A stretch of DNA of 51,197 bases from Sphingomonas sp. Leaf67. Its GTDB lineage: Bacteria; Pseudomonadota; Alphaproteobacteria; Sphingomonadales; Sphingomonadaceae. The stretch spans positions 1-51,197 of the forward strand of contig NZ_LMLP01000004.1 in NCBI RefSeq assembly GCF_001421965.1. The letters run 5' to 3'. Of the stretch, positions 9,058 through 17,648 are shown one piece after another. The notes beneath the pieces were generated by a model, which was not told the DNA's origin, searched no databases, and was given only the letters and a program-made list of their open reading frames with translations. A program made the translations under genes and the position numbers. Positions within the stretch are counted from its first letter, which is position 1. The number at the start of each line of letters is the position of its first letter.

Positions 9058-9609
9058 TCAGCGCAGGATGACGTCGGCGCCGTGTTTGTGCGCGCGAATT
9101 TCCGCTTCGCTCAGACCGTTGATCTCGTGCGGGAAGATCAACCAGTCGTTGGTCTCGTGGACGTAATAGTCGGGCTTCAGGTCGGTCACGTTGCGCGATG
9201 GTTTGAAATAGACGGTCGCGACCTTCACTTCGTCCGGGATGTTGTTGCGGCAGCGTTCTTTCAGCTCCTTCAGCACCGCACGGATCGAGCGGCCGGAATC
9301 GAAGACGTCATCGATCAGCAGCAGGCGATCCTCGGGGTTGAGGACGTCGATCAGATAGCCGAGGCCGTAGATGCGGACTTGCGGGTCCTGCCGGTCGATG
9401 CCGGTGTAGGAGGTGGTGCGGATCGCGATGTGATCGCTCTGGATACCGCGATATTCCAGCAGTTCCTGCACCGCGATGCCCACCGGTGCGCCCCCGCGCC
9501 AGATGCCGACGATATGGGTCGGCCGGAACCCCGAATCGAAGACGAGATTGGCGAGGCGAAAGGAATCCTCGAGCAGGCGATCGGCGGACAGATAGACTTT
9601 GGTGACCAC
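9058..9609 (-). CDS. Phosphoribosyltransferase (hypoxanthine/xanthine-guanine type)
   Basis: 183 residues from a GTG start with GGAAG four bases upstream. The PRPP-binding signature is present as LLLIDDVFDSGRS near residues 95-107, and IVGIWRGGAPVG near residue 33 is the second loop of type I phosphoribosyltransferases. Such enzymes transfer ribose-5-phosphate from PRPP to purine bases. Placed just downstream of the adenine deaminase gene on the same strand (129-base gap), it probably salvages the hypoxanthine or related bases produced there (inference). Base specificity cannot be decided from sequence alone. Confidence 0.8.
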   Translation of the reverse strand: MVTKVYLSADRLLEDSFRLANLVFDSGFRPTHIVGIWRGGAPVGIAVQELLEYRGIQSDHIAIRTTSYTGIDRQDPQVRIYGLGYLIDVLNPEDRLLLIDDVFDSGRSIRAVLKELKERCRNNIPDEVKVATVYFKPSRNVTDLKPDYYVHETNDWLIFPHEINGLSEAEIRAHKHGADVILR

Positions 9610-9738
9610 AAGACTTCCAGTATCGTTGCACGGTTGGCGCGCGCGAAAAATCCGTCCGAAACGCCGCGATCATATTGTCGGCCGTCCGCCGAAAGCGCAA
9701 GCAGCCCGACCCCTGCCGAGACGAAGGACGGAACCTGC

Positions 9739-10752
9739 CTAGTCGGCGGTCCGGGCAAAGGCATCGAGCCCGGCGAGGTGGCCGGCGATCGCGGCATCGT
9801 CCATGAACGACCCGAGAAAGCTGTTGCGCGCCAGCGTCACGAGGTCCGCACGGGAGAGTTGCCGGGACCGGGCGACGGCGCGGTAATTCGCCGCGACATA
9901 GCCGCCGAAATAGGCCGGATCATCCGAATTGATCGTCGCGCGCAGCCCGAGGGCGAGCATCCGGTCGATCGGATGATCCGCCATGTCGTGCACAACGCAC
10001 AGCTTGTGGTTGGATAGCGGACAGACGGTCAGCGTCATCGCTTCGCGGGCGAGGCGGGCGGTCAGCAGCGGGTCTTCGAGCGCGCGGTTGCCGTGGTCGA
10101 GACGGTCGATCCGCAACAGGTCGAGCGCTTCATGGACATAGGCGGGCGGCCCTTCCTCGCCGGCATGGGCCACGCGTTTGAGACCGGCATTGCCGGCGGC
10201 GGCGAACACCCGCGCGAATTTCGACGGCGGGTGGCCGACTTCCGAGGAATCGAGCCCGACGCCATCGATGCGGTCGAGCCACTTCTCCGCCTGCGCGAAC
10301 GTGGCGAACGCAGCGTCCTCGTCGAGGTGACGCAGGAAGCACAGGATCAGCCTCGACGTCAGGCCATGGCGTTGCTGCGCGCGGGTCATGCCGGCGAGCA
10401 GTCCCTCCATCACCACGTCGAACGGAATACCGCGATCGGTATGGGTTTGCGGATCGAAGAAGATTTCGGAATGCACCACGCCATCGGCCGCCGCCCGGTC
10501 GAAATAGGCCACCGCAAGGTCGTGGAAATCCTCGGCGGTGCGCAACACGTCGGCACCGGCATAATAGATGTCGAGAAAGTCCTGCAGGTTGGAGAAGGCA
10601 TAGGCGGCGCGGACTTCGTCCACCGAACGGAACGGGATGTCGACGCGGTTCCGCCGGGCAAGGTCGAACATCAGTTCCGGTTCGAGACTGCCCTCGATAT
10701 GCAGATGCAGTTCGGCCTTGGGCAGGGCGGTGATGAAATCGTCATCGGTCAT
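9739..10752 (-). CDS. Adenine deaminase (adenosine-deaminase fold)
   Basis: 337 residues. Zinc ligands H16 and H18 are in AELHLHIEGS, with later ligands in HAGEEGP and NSDDPAYFGGY. The stretch GLDSSEVGHPPSKF and the NSDDPAYFGGY motif are, from memory, typical of the adenine aminohydrolase branch (Pseudomonas PA0148, fungal Aah1) rather than true adenosine deaminases, so the predicted reaction is adenine + H2O to hypoxanthine + ammonia. The ATG at 10752 is chosen over 10767 because GGAG lies nine bases upstream. The gene is divergent from the NCS2 permease, and a large palindrome lies in the shared upstream region. Its product feeds xanthine dehydrogenase encoded at 22-26 kb. Confidence 0.82.
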   Translation of the reverse strand: MTDDDFITALPKAELHLHIEGSLEPELMFDLARRNRVDIPFRSVDEVRAAYAFSNLQDFLDIYYAGADVLRTAEDFHDLAVAYFDRAAADGVVHSEIFFDPQTHTDRGIPFDVVMEGLLAGMTRAQQRHGLTSRLILCFLRHLDEDAAFATFAQAEKWLDRIDGVGLDSSEVGHPPSKFARVFAAAGNAGLKRVAHAGEEGPPAYVHEALDLLRIDRLDHGNRALEDPLLTARLAREAMTLTVCPLSNHKLCVVHDMADHPIDRMLALGLRATINSDDPAYFGGYVAANYRAVARSRQLSRADLVTLARNSFLGSFMDDAAIAGHLAGLDAFARTAD

Positions 10753-10768
10753 GCTGGCAGGCTCCATC

Positions 10769-10810
10769 GATTGCGCATCGTGGCGCGATGCATGCCCACC
10801 ATGCGCAATC
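10769..10810. promoter_or_regulatory. Large palindrome in the adenine deaminase / NCS2 permease divergent region
   Basis: Arms GATTGCGCATCGTGG (10769-10783) and its near-complement (10796-10810) match at 14 of 15 positions around a 12-base centre. It begins 17 bases upstream of the adenine deaminase ATG, a position suited to an operator. Each arm carries TTGCGCA/TGCGCAA. Confidence 0.5.
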
Positions 10811-10986
10811 GCCGCCGCCGGCGATAGCCTCCCGACCCGAGATTCTGCCGGTGATCGGCCGGATGCGGCATCCCGGCGGCGAGCGATGCCTTTTCTCGAT
10901 CGCTTCGTGCCAGAAACGGCGCTGGTGGCAGGCGGTTCGATGCCGATACCATGACCGTCATCGATCAGTGGACGGAGACCCACCCC

Positions 10987-12393
10987 ATGCAATCGGCGAC
11001 GACGGAGTTGCCCCTCGCGGGGCGGGGGCTGGCCGATGCTGCGTTCGCACCGGCGGACGACCGGAAGGCGGACGGCGTCGATGCGGTGTTGCCCGCCCGG
11101 CGACTGGTACCGCTGGCGCTCCAGCATGTGCTGGTCATGTATGCCGGGGCGGTCGCGGTGCCGCTGGTGGTCGGCCGTGCGCTCGACCTGCCGCCCGCGC
11201 AATTGGGGCTGCTGATCAGCGCCGATCTGGTCGCCTGTGGCTTCGCCACGTTGATCCAGACGCTGGGCCTGCCCAAGGTCGGCATCCGCCTGCCGATCGT
11301 GATGGGCGTGACCTTCGCGTCGATCAGCCCGATGCTGGCGATGATCGCCACCGGCCATGCCGAAGGATCGCCGCCCGAGACGGTGCTGCGCGGCATTTAC
11401 GGGGCGGTCATCATCGCCGGGCTGTTCGGGTTCCTGATCGCGCCGTTCGTCGGCCGGGTGTCGCGCCTGTTTCCGCCGGCGGTGACCGGGACGGTGATCC
11501 TGTCGATCGGATTGAGCCTGATGCGGGTCGGCATCAACTGGACGGCGGGCGGACAGCCGACCGATCCCGGATATGGCGCACCGGCCCATCTGCTGCTCGC
11601 GCTGCTGACGCTCGGCGTCGTGCTGTGCCTGATGCGGTTCGGGCATGGCCTGTTGCGCAGCGGCGCGGTGCTCGTCGGCACGGTCGCAGGGACGGTCGTC
11701 GCCGGGGCGATGGGGCATGTCGATCTGACGCCGGTCCGCGATGCGCCGTGGTTCGCGCTGGTGCGTCCGTTCCAGTTCGGATGGCCGACGTTCGAAGTGC
11801 CGGCGTCGATCGCGATGTGCCTCGTCATGATGACGGTGATGATCGAATCCTTCGGCATGTTCATGGCGGCGGGGCAGATGGTCGGCCGGCCGGTCGATCG
11901 CGGCCAGATGGTGCGCGGGCTGCGCGGCGACGCGGCGGGCACGCTGCTGGGCGGGGTGTTCAATACCTTCCCCTACACCTCGTTCGCGCAGAATATCGGG
12001 TTGTTGAGCATCACCGGGGTGCGGTCGCGCTTCGTGTGTGCAGGGGCGGGGGTCATCCTGCTTGCGCTCGGTCTCTGTCCGAAGCTGGCGGCGCTGGTCG
12101 CGGCGGTGCCGTTGCCGGTGCTGGGCGGCGCGGCGCTGGTCATGTTCGGCATGATCGCGGCGACCGGCATTCGCATTCTGGGGTCGGTCGACCTGACCTT
12201 CGAACGGCTGGTGACCGTCGCGGTGTCGATCGCCGTCGGATTGATCCCGGTCCTGTCCGACCGGTTCTTTCAGGCGATGCCGACCGCGCTCGCGCCGTTG
12301 CTCCATTCGGGCATCGTGCTGGCGTCGATCAGCGCGGTCGGCCTCAATGCCTTTTTCAGCGGGCGGTCGAGTAGCGACGACCCAATGGCGTAA
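10987..12393 (+). CDS. NCS2-family purine permease (xanthine/urate type)
   Basis: 468 residues, about 12-14 membrane segments. LALQHVLVMYAGAVAVPL opens the first helix and FPYTSFAQNIGLLSITGV holds the QNxG...T-x-V signature of the uracil/xanthine branch of NCS2 symporters. The FPYTSFAQN form is shared with bacterial xanthine and urate permeases (UacT, XanP, PbuX), so a purine substrate is favoured over uracil. ATG 10987 has GGAG nine bases before it and is preferred to the in-frame ATG 10951. It is the inner-membrane uptake partner of the purine island and ends three bases before the convergent 8-oxoguanine deaminase gene. Confidence 0.85.
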   Translation: MQSATTELPLAGRGLADAAFAPADDRKADGVDAVLPARRLVPLALQHVLVMYAGAVAVPLVVGRALDLPPAQLGLLISADLVACGFATLIQTLGLPKVGIRLPIVMGVTFASISPMLAMIATGHAEGSPPETVLRGIYGAVIIAGLFGFLIAPFVGRVSRLFPPAVTGTVILSIGLSLMRVGINWTAGGQPTDPGYGAPAHLLLALLTLGVVLCLMRFGHGLLRSGAVLVGTVAGTVVAGAMGHVDLTPVRDAPWFALVRPFQFGWPTFEVPASIAMCLVMMTVMIESFGMFMAAGQMVGRPVDRGQMVRGLRGDAAGTLLGGVFNTFPYTSFAQNIGLLSITGVRSRFVCAGAGVILLALGLCPKLAALVAAVPLPVLGGAALVMFGMIAATGIRILGSVDLTFERLVTVAVSIAVGLIPVLSDRFFQAMPTALAPLLHSGIVLASISAVGLNAFFSGRSSSDDPMA

Positions 12394-12396
12394 GGA

Positions 12397-13755
12397 TCAG
12401 GGCGCTTGGAGCCGCGCGATCGACCGGCGGGCGTCGGCAAGGATCGCGGGCAGCGGCGCGCTGCGCAACGCGCCGCCGGCGACGATGGTCCGCCCCTCGA
12501 CGATCAGGTCGCGGACGCCGGCGGGCGGGCAGAGCACCAGCCCGGCCACCACGTCCCACGCGCCGGTATTCGACGCCGTCGCCACGTCCCACACCGCCAG
12601 ATCGGCGCGCCGGCCGACGGTCAGCGCGCCGCAGTCGTCGCGTCCGAGCATTTCCGCCCCGCCGCGCGTCGCGAGCCGTAGCGCGGCACGCGGGGATACC
12701 GCTTCGGCACCACCGACCACGCGTTGGAGCAGCAGGGCCTGCCGCGCCTCCTGCAACAGATTTCCGCTGTCGTTGGAGGCCGATCCGTCGACGCCCAGTC
12801 CCAGCGGCACGCCCGCCGCCAGCATCCGCGGTACGGGCGCGATTCCTGCACCCAGTCGACAGTTCGAGCAGGGGCAGTGCGCGACACCGGTGCCGGTCGC
12901 GGCGAACAGCGCGATCTCGTCGGCGTCGAGCTTGACGCCATGGGCCATCCACACGTCCGGCCCGGTCCAGCCGAGCCGTTCGGCATAGACGCCGGGCCGG
13001 CAGCCGAACCGTGCGAGCGAGAAGGCGACGTCGTCGTCGTCCTCCGCCAGATGGGTGTGCAGCATCACGCCCTTGTCGCGCGCGAGCAGTGCCGCGTCGC
13101 GCATCAGCCCCTCGCTGACCGAAAAGGGCGAACAGGGCGCGACGCCGATGCGGACCATCGCGCCGGGGGCGGGGTCGTGGAACCGGTCGATCACGCGGAT
13201 GGTGTCGGCAAGGATCGCGGGTTCGCGCTCGACCAGCGCGTCGGGCGGCAGGCCGCCGGCGCTTTCGCCGACGCTCATGCTGCCGCGGGTGGCATGGAAG
13301 CGCAGCCCGATATCGGCGGCGGCGGCGATCGTGTCGTCGAGGGTGACACCGTTCGGGAAGAGATAGAGATGGTCGCTGCTGAGCGTGCAGCCCGACAGCG
13401 CCAGTTCGGCGAGGCCCAGTCGGGTCGCGGCATGGACGTCGTCGGGGCGATAGCGCGCCCAGATCGGGTAGAGCCGTCGCAGCCAGCCGAACAGCGAGGC
13501 ATCGGTCGCGCCGGGCACCGCGCGGGTCAGCGACTGGAACAGGTGATGATGCGTGTTGACCAGCCCCGGCGTGACGACGCAGTCGCGCGCGTCGATCGTC
13601 CGGTCGGCGCGCTGGCGCAGCGGTGCCAGATCGGCGGTCGTACCGATCGCGGTGATGACCCCGTCCTGCCACGCGACCGCACCGTCGGCGATCTCGCGCC
13701 CGTCATCGTCCATGGTGACGAGCATGGCGGCCGAATGCAGGACGGTCAGGGTCAT
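12397..13755 (-). CDS. 8-oxoguanine deaminase
   Basis: 452 residues of the amidohydrolase superfamily. Metal ligands H69 and H71 are in VNTHHHLFQ, followed by the stretch LTRAVPGATDASLFGWL typical of the 8-oxoguanine deaminase branch (Pseudomonas PA0142 group, from memory). HTHLAEDDDD and GLGVDGSASND supply later active-site residues. The expected reaction is 8-oxoguanine to urate plus ammonia, a route that bypasses xanthine dehydrogenase. It lies ten bases downstream of the NUP gene and is the last gene of the minus-strand unit TonB receptor - NUP - deaminase. Related branches include chlorohydrolases and guanine deaminases, but guanine deaminase is encoded separately at 19942. Confidence 0.82.
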   Translation of the reverse strand: MTLTVLHSAAMLVTMDDDGREIADGAVAWQDGVITAIGTTADLAPLRQRADRTIDARDCVVTPGLVNTHHHLFQSLTRAVPGATDASLFGWLRRLYPIWARYRPDDVHAATRLGLAELALSGCTLSSDHLYLFPNGVTLDDTIAAAADIGLRFHATRGSMSVGESAGGLPPDALVEREPAILADTIRVIDRFHDPAPGAMVRIGVAPCSPFSVSEGLMRDAALLARDKGVMLHTHLAEDDDDVAFSLARFGCRPGVYAERLGWTGPDVWMAHGVKLDADEIALFAATGTGVAHCPCSNCRLGAGIAPVPRMLAAGVPLGLGVDGSASNDSGNLLQEARQALLLQRVVGGAEAVSPRAALRLATRGGAEMLGRDDCGALTVGRRADLAVWDVATASNTGAWDVVAGLVLCPPAGVRDLIVEGRTIVAGGALRSAPLPAILADARRSIARLQAP

Positions 13756-13765
13756 TTCGACAGCG

Positions 13766-14869
13766 TCATTTGGGCGGCGTCTTGCCGTAGCGATCCCAGT
13801 GGGCGAGCAATTCGGTCACCACCTTGTCGCCGACCCGGTACAGGCTCTCGACCGACGCGTTCAGACCAGCATAGCCTTCATTCTCCCGCAGCAGATAGTC
13901 GGCGGCGGTGACGCCGGGCGGCGGCAGGGTATAGTTGCTGCCGGTGCGCAGGACGAGGACGCGATCCTTGTCGACCCGCCCGATCCGCGACAGGTACTCG
14001 ATCGCCTGCAGCGTCCCGGTTTCCTCCATCGCGCTGGTCACGAACTGCCCCTTGCCCTGCGTGAAATAGCGGGTGTGGTCGTTGGCCCAGCGATTGAGGA
14101 GCGCGCCATGCCAGAAGGTCATCGCCGAGAATTGGTCGCCGATCAGCACGAAGGGCGGCTTTTGCGCATTGGGATGGTCGGTATAGCGCGCGCGTTCGCG
14201 GGCGATGCCCGGATCGTCGGGCAACGCCACGTCGCGGGTCAGCCGATAGGCCCACTCGGTCAGGTCGGGGTTGAGCGCGAAAACCTCACCGCCATCGGTA
14301 CGCGGCGGAGCGGGATCGTCCGGCCCCTTGCGATCGAGCGGGAAGTAGCCGCTTTTCCAGTTCTTGGGGATTTCGCGCGCGTCGATCTCGTGCGCCAGAT
14401 CGCCGTCGACGACAAAGCGCGCCCATGCCGCCGAACCGATCGAGGCATCCTCCGGATCGATGCCGGCGATGCCCGCGACCAGCCAATAGGCACGCGACAG
14501 GTCGAGCCGGGTGTCGAGGCCGAGCGCGGTGATCGCCGCCGCCGACCGTACCGATCCGACCCCGGTGACGACGCCCAGTATCTGCGTGTCCGGGTTGTAA
14601 TACAGGTCGTGAAAGCCGTGGGGGAAGGGAATGCGCTGGTGCAGATTGCGCCGCGTTTTCCACAACTGGAACTCGCCGGCGGTGTCGCCCTCGTCCTTGC
14701 CGATTTCGAACATGGTCACGACGACCATCCGCACCGGCAGCGGCTTGGCGCAGGGTGCGGCGATGGCGCACAGCGGCGCGGCGACGGCGGGCAGCGCCGT
14801 GGGTGCGGCCTGTGCGGACGGAGTGGGCGCGGCTGCGGCAAGCAACAGGCCGGTGACGAAAGCGTGCAT
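13766..14869 (-). CDS. Purine nucleoside permease (NUP family), exported
   Basis: 367 residues with a signal peptide (MHAFVTGLLLAAAA). The body matches the NUP family: VVVTMFEIGKDEGDTAGEFQLW, YWLVAGIAGIDPEDASIGSAAWARF-type segments, SAMEETGTLQAIEYL and VLRTGSNYT. Fungal NUP transports purine nucleosides, but the fold resembles nucleoside phosphorylases and bacterial members are probably periplasmic binding or catalytic proteins (family knowledge plus inference). The ATG at 14869 has GGAG eight bases upstream and begins a clear signal peptide; the longer frame from 14926 is less likely. It lies between the TonB receptor and 8-oxoguanine deaminase genes, consistent with handling purine nucleosides after outer-membrane uptake. 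Confidence 0.82.
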   Translation of the reverse strand: MHAFVTGLLLAAAAPTPSAQAAPTALPAVAAPLCAIAAPCAKPLPVRMVVVTMFEIGKDEGDTAGEFQLWKTRRNLHQRIPFPHGFHDLYYNPDTQILGVVTGVGSVRSAAAITALGLDTRLDLSRAYWLVAGIAGIDPEDASIGSAAWARFVVDGDLAHEIDAREIPKNWKSGYFPLDRKGPDDPAPPRTDGGEVFALNPDLTEWAYRLTRDVALPDDPGIARERARYTDHPNAQKPPFVLIGDQFSAMTFWHGALLNRWANDHTRYFTQGKGQFVTSAMEETGTLQAIEYLSRIGRVDKDRVLVLRTGSNYTLPPPGVTAADYLLRENEGYAGLNASVESLYRVGDKVVTELLAHWDRYGKTPPK

Positions 14870-14925
14870 GATCGATACTCCGGCGGGCGGGGAGGGGGCG
14901 TTCGGCCACCTCCCCGGAAACGCCA

Positions 14926-17418
14926 TCAGAATTTATAGACGGCGGATGCCAGGAAGCTGCGCGGACGTTCGGGCAGGACGATGGTGCTGCCGAACAATTC
15001 GGTGAAGTTCGCGCGGAAATAGCGGGCATTGGTCGCGTTCTTGACCACCCCGCGGAACAGCCACGGGCCGGTCTGGTACGAACTCGACAGGTCGAGCAGC
15101 GTATAGCCGGGCAGGCGTACCGCCTGCGACTGACCTGAAAACACCGAATCGACCTTTACCAGACTGCCGCTGAACGACAGGCCGTTGTCGAAGCCATAGG
15201 TCGCCGTCGCCGAATAGAGATTGGCGGGAATGCCGGCGCGGCGCGCGTCGCTGCGGCTGTTGATCGGGACCAGTCCGATCGGTTGCCCGCCCAGATGCAG
15301 GGTCGGGTTGGTGACGTTGACCAGATCGTCGATGCCGAAGAAGCTGAACAGCGATCCGTTTTCCAGCCCGGTCAGGTTGACCACTTCGGTATGGGTATAG
15401 GCGGCGGTGATGAGGAGATGACGGTCGACCGCCCAGCGCGTCTCTGCTTCCACACCTTTCGTCTCGACCGCCTGGTTGACGGTGATCGACTGGATGTTGA
15501 AATCGGTCCGGTTCTGTTTGTAGACCGACAGCGCGGCATAGAGCGTATCGTTCAGCCAGCTCCCCTTCACGCCGCCTTCATAGAGGCGGGAAGTGGACAT
15601 GAATGCCGATGCCACGGCTTCGGGAAGTACTTCGGCGCCCTGACCGACGACGATCGTCGATTGCTGCGACGCGGTCGCATAAGGAATGATGCCGAACGGC
15701 AGCTTGTACGACGCGCTCGCGGTCCACGACCAGCCATCGTCGCTGCCCTTTGCCGAATTGAGGGTCGGCACCCGGTCCATCACCGATGCGTCGTAGCGCG
15801 ACGATGCGTCGACCTTGTCATAGCGTCCGCCCAGCAGCAGATCGAGCCCGAAGGCGAAGTCGAGGTCGAACAGCCCGGCGATGCCATAGTCGGTGGTGTG
15901 TCCGAAGACCCGGTCGGTATAGCCGCAATTGCATTCGTTCGCGAGCAGCCGGTTCGATGCCGGGGTATAACCCTGGGTCAGGTCGACCCGGTGGAAATAT
16001 TCGAAGTCGAAATCGTCGCCATAGTCGAAATTGACGTAACGGATCGACGGCGACACCTGTGCAGAGAATTTGCCGACGCTCGTCTCGATCGATTTGGCGA
16101 CGACGATCTTGTCTTCGATGACGTAGGACTTTACCCGCTGCGAAAATCCGTAATCATTGTTGTTGATGTTCTGCGTATTGTCGAAGAACAGCTGGTTCTT
16201 GACCGTCAGATTGTCGGCACCATCGTAGGTGACGTCGTAGTAAAGTGTCGTCTGCTTGTTGGTCAGCTTGTCGTTCACGCCGGTCAGCACGTCACGGCGG
16301 CTGAGCTTGGTGGTGCCGGTGTTGACGAGGTTGAGCTGCGGATAGGTCTGGGTGAAGCAGGCGTCGGTGAAGCCGCTGGCGAACGGGCTGAAACTGCTGT
16401 TCGGACAGGTGAAGTTGCCGAAGATCGACAGGCCGCCGGGGATCGAGGCCTTGATTTCCCCCTGCGAAATCTGGCCGTCGCCGCTGGTGTCGAGCGGCTT
16501 GGCGGTACCGGTGATGTAGGTGCCGTCATCGACCAGCTGCTGGGTCAGCCGGTTCCAGCCACCATTTTGCTGCCCTTTGAAATTCTGGTACTGGCCGCCG
16601 AATTCGATGCGGATGCGGTCGGTCAGCTGATGATCGAACGAACCCTGCAAAATCGTCTGCTTGGTCGACATGTTACGGTAATAGCTGCCCGAATCCTCGA
16701 TCTCGGCATACAGGCTGTAGCCGAGATCGGCACCGAGGATGCGGGCGGGGCCGCGCACTTCGGCGCGCAGGTTGTTGCGGTCCCAGCTGCCGCCGGTGTA
16801 GCTGACCTCACCGCGCGGCGCGCTCAGCAACGCCCCGCCCGCCACCCGCGCCGATTTGGGCACGAAGTTCAGATAACCGCCGGTCTTGGACGGGCCATAG
16901 ATGGGCGAGGCCGGGCCGCGGACGATATCGATCCGGTCGGCCGCAGCGATCGGCGTCGGATAGTTGCCGGCATTGTCGAGCCGGCGGACGCCACGGAAAT
17001 AGGTTTCGCCCGGCGTGCCACGAATGTCGAGCGCGCCGCCGACCCCGAAGAAGGAGTTGGTGAAGGTGCCGGGCGACTGCGCGACCAGATCATAGATGTC
17101 GGTGATGCCGAAGCGTTCGATCTGTTCGTCGCTGATCGTCGAGGCGGAGCGCGGCGTTTCGACCAGCGTCTTGTCGAAGCCGAAGACCGATCCGACGTCC
17201 TTGACCGGCAGCGCGTTCAGCGAGCCGGTGACGACGATCTCGTTGCCGTCCTGCGGCTCGGTTTCGGCAGAGGTCGCAGTCGCAGCAAGTTCCTGCGCCT
17301 GTGCCGGCGCGGCCAGTGCCGTCCCGCACAGCAGCGACAGGAGCAGCGCGGCGCCGGTGCGACGCGTCGATTTCGGATCGTTCCCGACGATGGATACCGA
17401 ACGAGCAAGCATGGTCAT
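14926..17418 (-). CDS. TonB-dependent receptor for the purine island, with an EF-hand-like loop
   Basis: 830 residues. ATG 17418 is preceded by a GGGGGG tract and starts a signal peptide ending APAQAQ. The plug domain includes EIVVTGSLNALPV, IDIVRGPASPIYG and GGYLNFVPKSARV, as in siderophore-type receptors. The barrel ends in the outer-membrane signature SFLASAVYKF. Residues 310-321 read DTSGDGQISQGE, a canonical EF-hand calcium loop, next to an extracellular-looking loop with cysteines (FTCPNSS, DACF, NECNCG). It is first in a minus-strand unit with NUP and 8-oxoguanine deaminase and divergent from a LysR gene, so it probably imports a purine-containing compound. Confidence 0.87.
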   Translation of the reverse strand: MTMLARSVSIVGNDPKSTRRTGAALLLSLLCGTALAAPAQAQELAATATSAETEPQDGNEIVVTGSLNALPVKDVGSVFGFDKTLVETPRSASTISDEQIERFGITDIYDLVAQSPGTFTNSFFGVGGALDIRGTPGETYFRGVRRLDNAGNYPTPIAAADRIDIVRGPASPIYGPSKTGGYLNFVPKSARVAGGALLSAPRGEVSYTGGSWDRNNLRAEVRGPARILGADLGYSLYAEIEDSGSYYRNMSTKQTILQGSFDHQLTDRIRIEFGGQYQNFKGQQNGGWNRLTQQLVDDGTYITGTAKPLDTSGDGQISQGEIKASIPGGLSIFGNFTCPNSSFSPFASGFTDACFTQTYPQLNLVNTGTTKLSRRDVLTGVNDKLTNKQTTLYYDVTYDGADNLTVKNQLFFDNTQNINNNDYGFSQRVKSYVIEDKIVVAKSIETSVGKFSAQVSPSIRYVNFDYGDDFDFEYFHRVDLTQGYTPASNRLLANECNCGYTDRVFGHTTDYGIAGLFDLDFAFGLDLLLGGRYDKVDASSRYDASVMDRVPTLNSAKGSDDGWSWTASASYKLPFGIIPYATASQQSTIVVGQGAEVLPEAVASAFMSTSRLYEGGVKGSWLNDTLYAALSVYKQNRTDFNIQSITVNQAVETKGVEAETRWAVDRHLLITAAYTHTEVVNLTGLENGSLFSFFGIDDLVNVTNPTLHLGGQPIGLVPINSRSDARRAGIPANLYSATATYGFDNGLSFSGSLVKVDSVFSGQSQAVRLPGYTLLDLSSSYQTGPWLFRGVVKNATNARYFRANFTELFGSTIVLPERPRSFLASAVYKF

Positions 17419-17598
17419 GGTCAGCCCCCCTATGACGTCCGATCGGTTCCCCCGGATCGGTCCGTCGCTGTTGTTCCCCGCCTCTCCCGGCATGTGCGCG
17501 GCGTTGTCCGCCGTCGTCGCCAGCTCGTTTCGAACGGGCAGCCAGACGGCGACCGCGTCACAATTCTGACTTCATAATTGACGTACGGGGGGCGATCG

Positions 17599-17614
17599 TT
17601 GCATTCAAACGCAA
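17599..17614. promoter_or_regulatory. Inverted repeat TTGC-N8-GCAA in the TonB receptor/LysR divergent region
   Basis: TTGC (17599-17602) and GCAA (17611-17614) form a small dyad of the size used by LysR proteins. It lies 32 bases, about three helical turns, before the equivalent TTGC of the site at 17629-17648. Confidence 0.4.
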
Positions 17615-17628
17615 TGATGACGACGATC

Positions 17629-17648
17629 CGTTGCAAAAATTAGCGCAT
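17629..17648 (+). promoter_or_regulatory. Candidate purine-regulon operator overlapping the LysR start codon
   Basis: CGTTGCAAAAATTAGCGCAT is matched at 18 of 19 leading bases by the site at 27328-27347 in another divergent promoter of the island. It covers the first bases of the LysR gene (ATG 17647), suggesting autoregulation. Confidence 0.5.

Noticed and set aside
15283..17577. Long open frame on the plus strand opposite the TonB receptor
   Set aside because: It has no recognisable domain and mirrors the receptor reading frame, a usual effect of high GC3. The receptor on the other strand has signal peptide, plug and barrel motifs.
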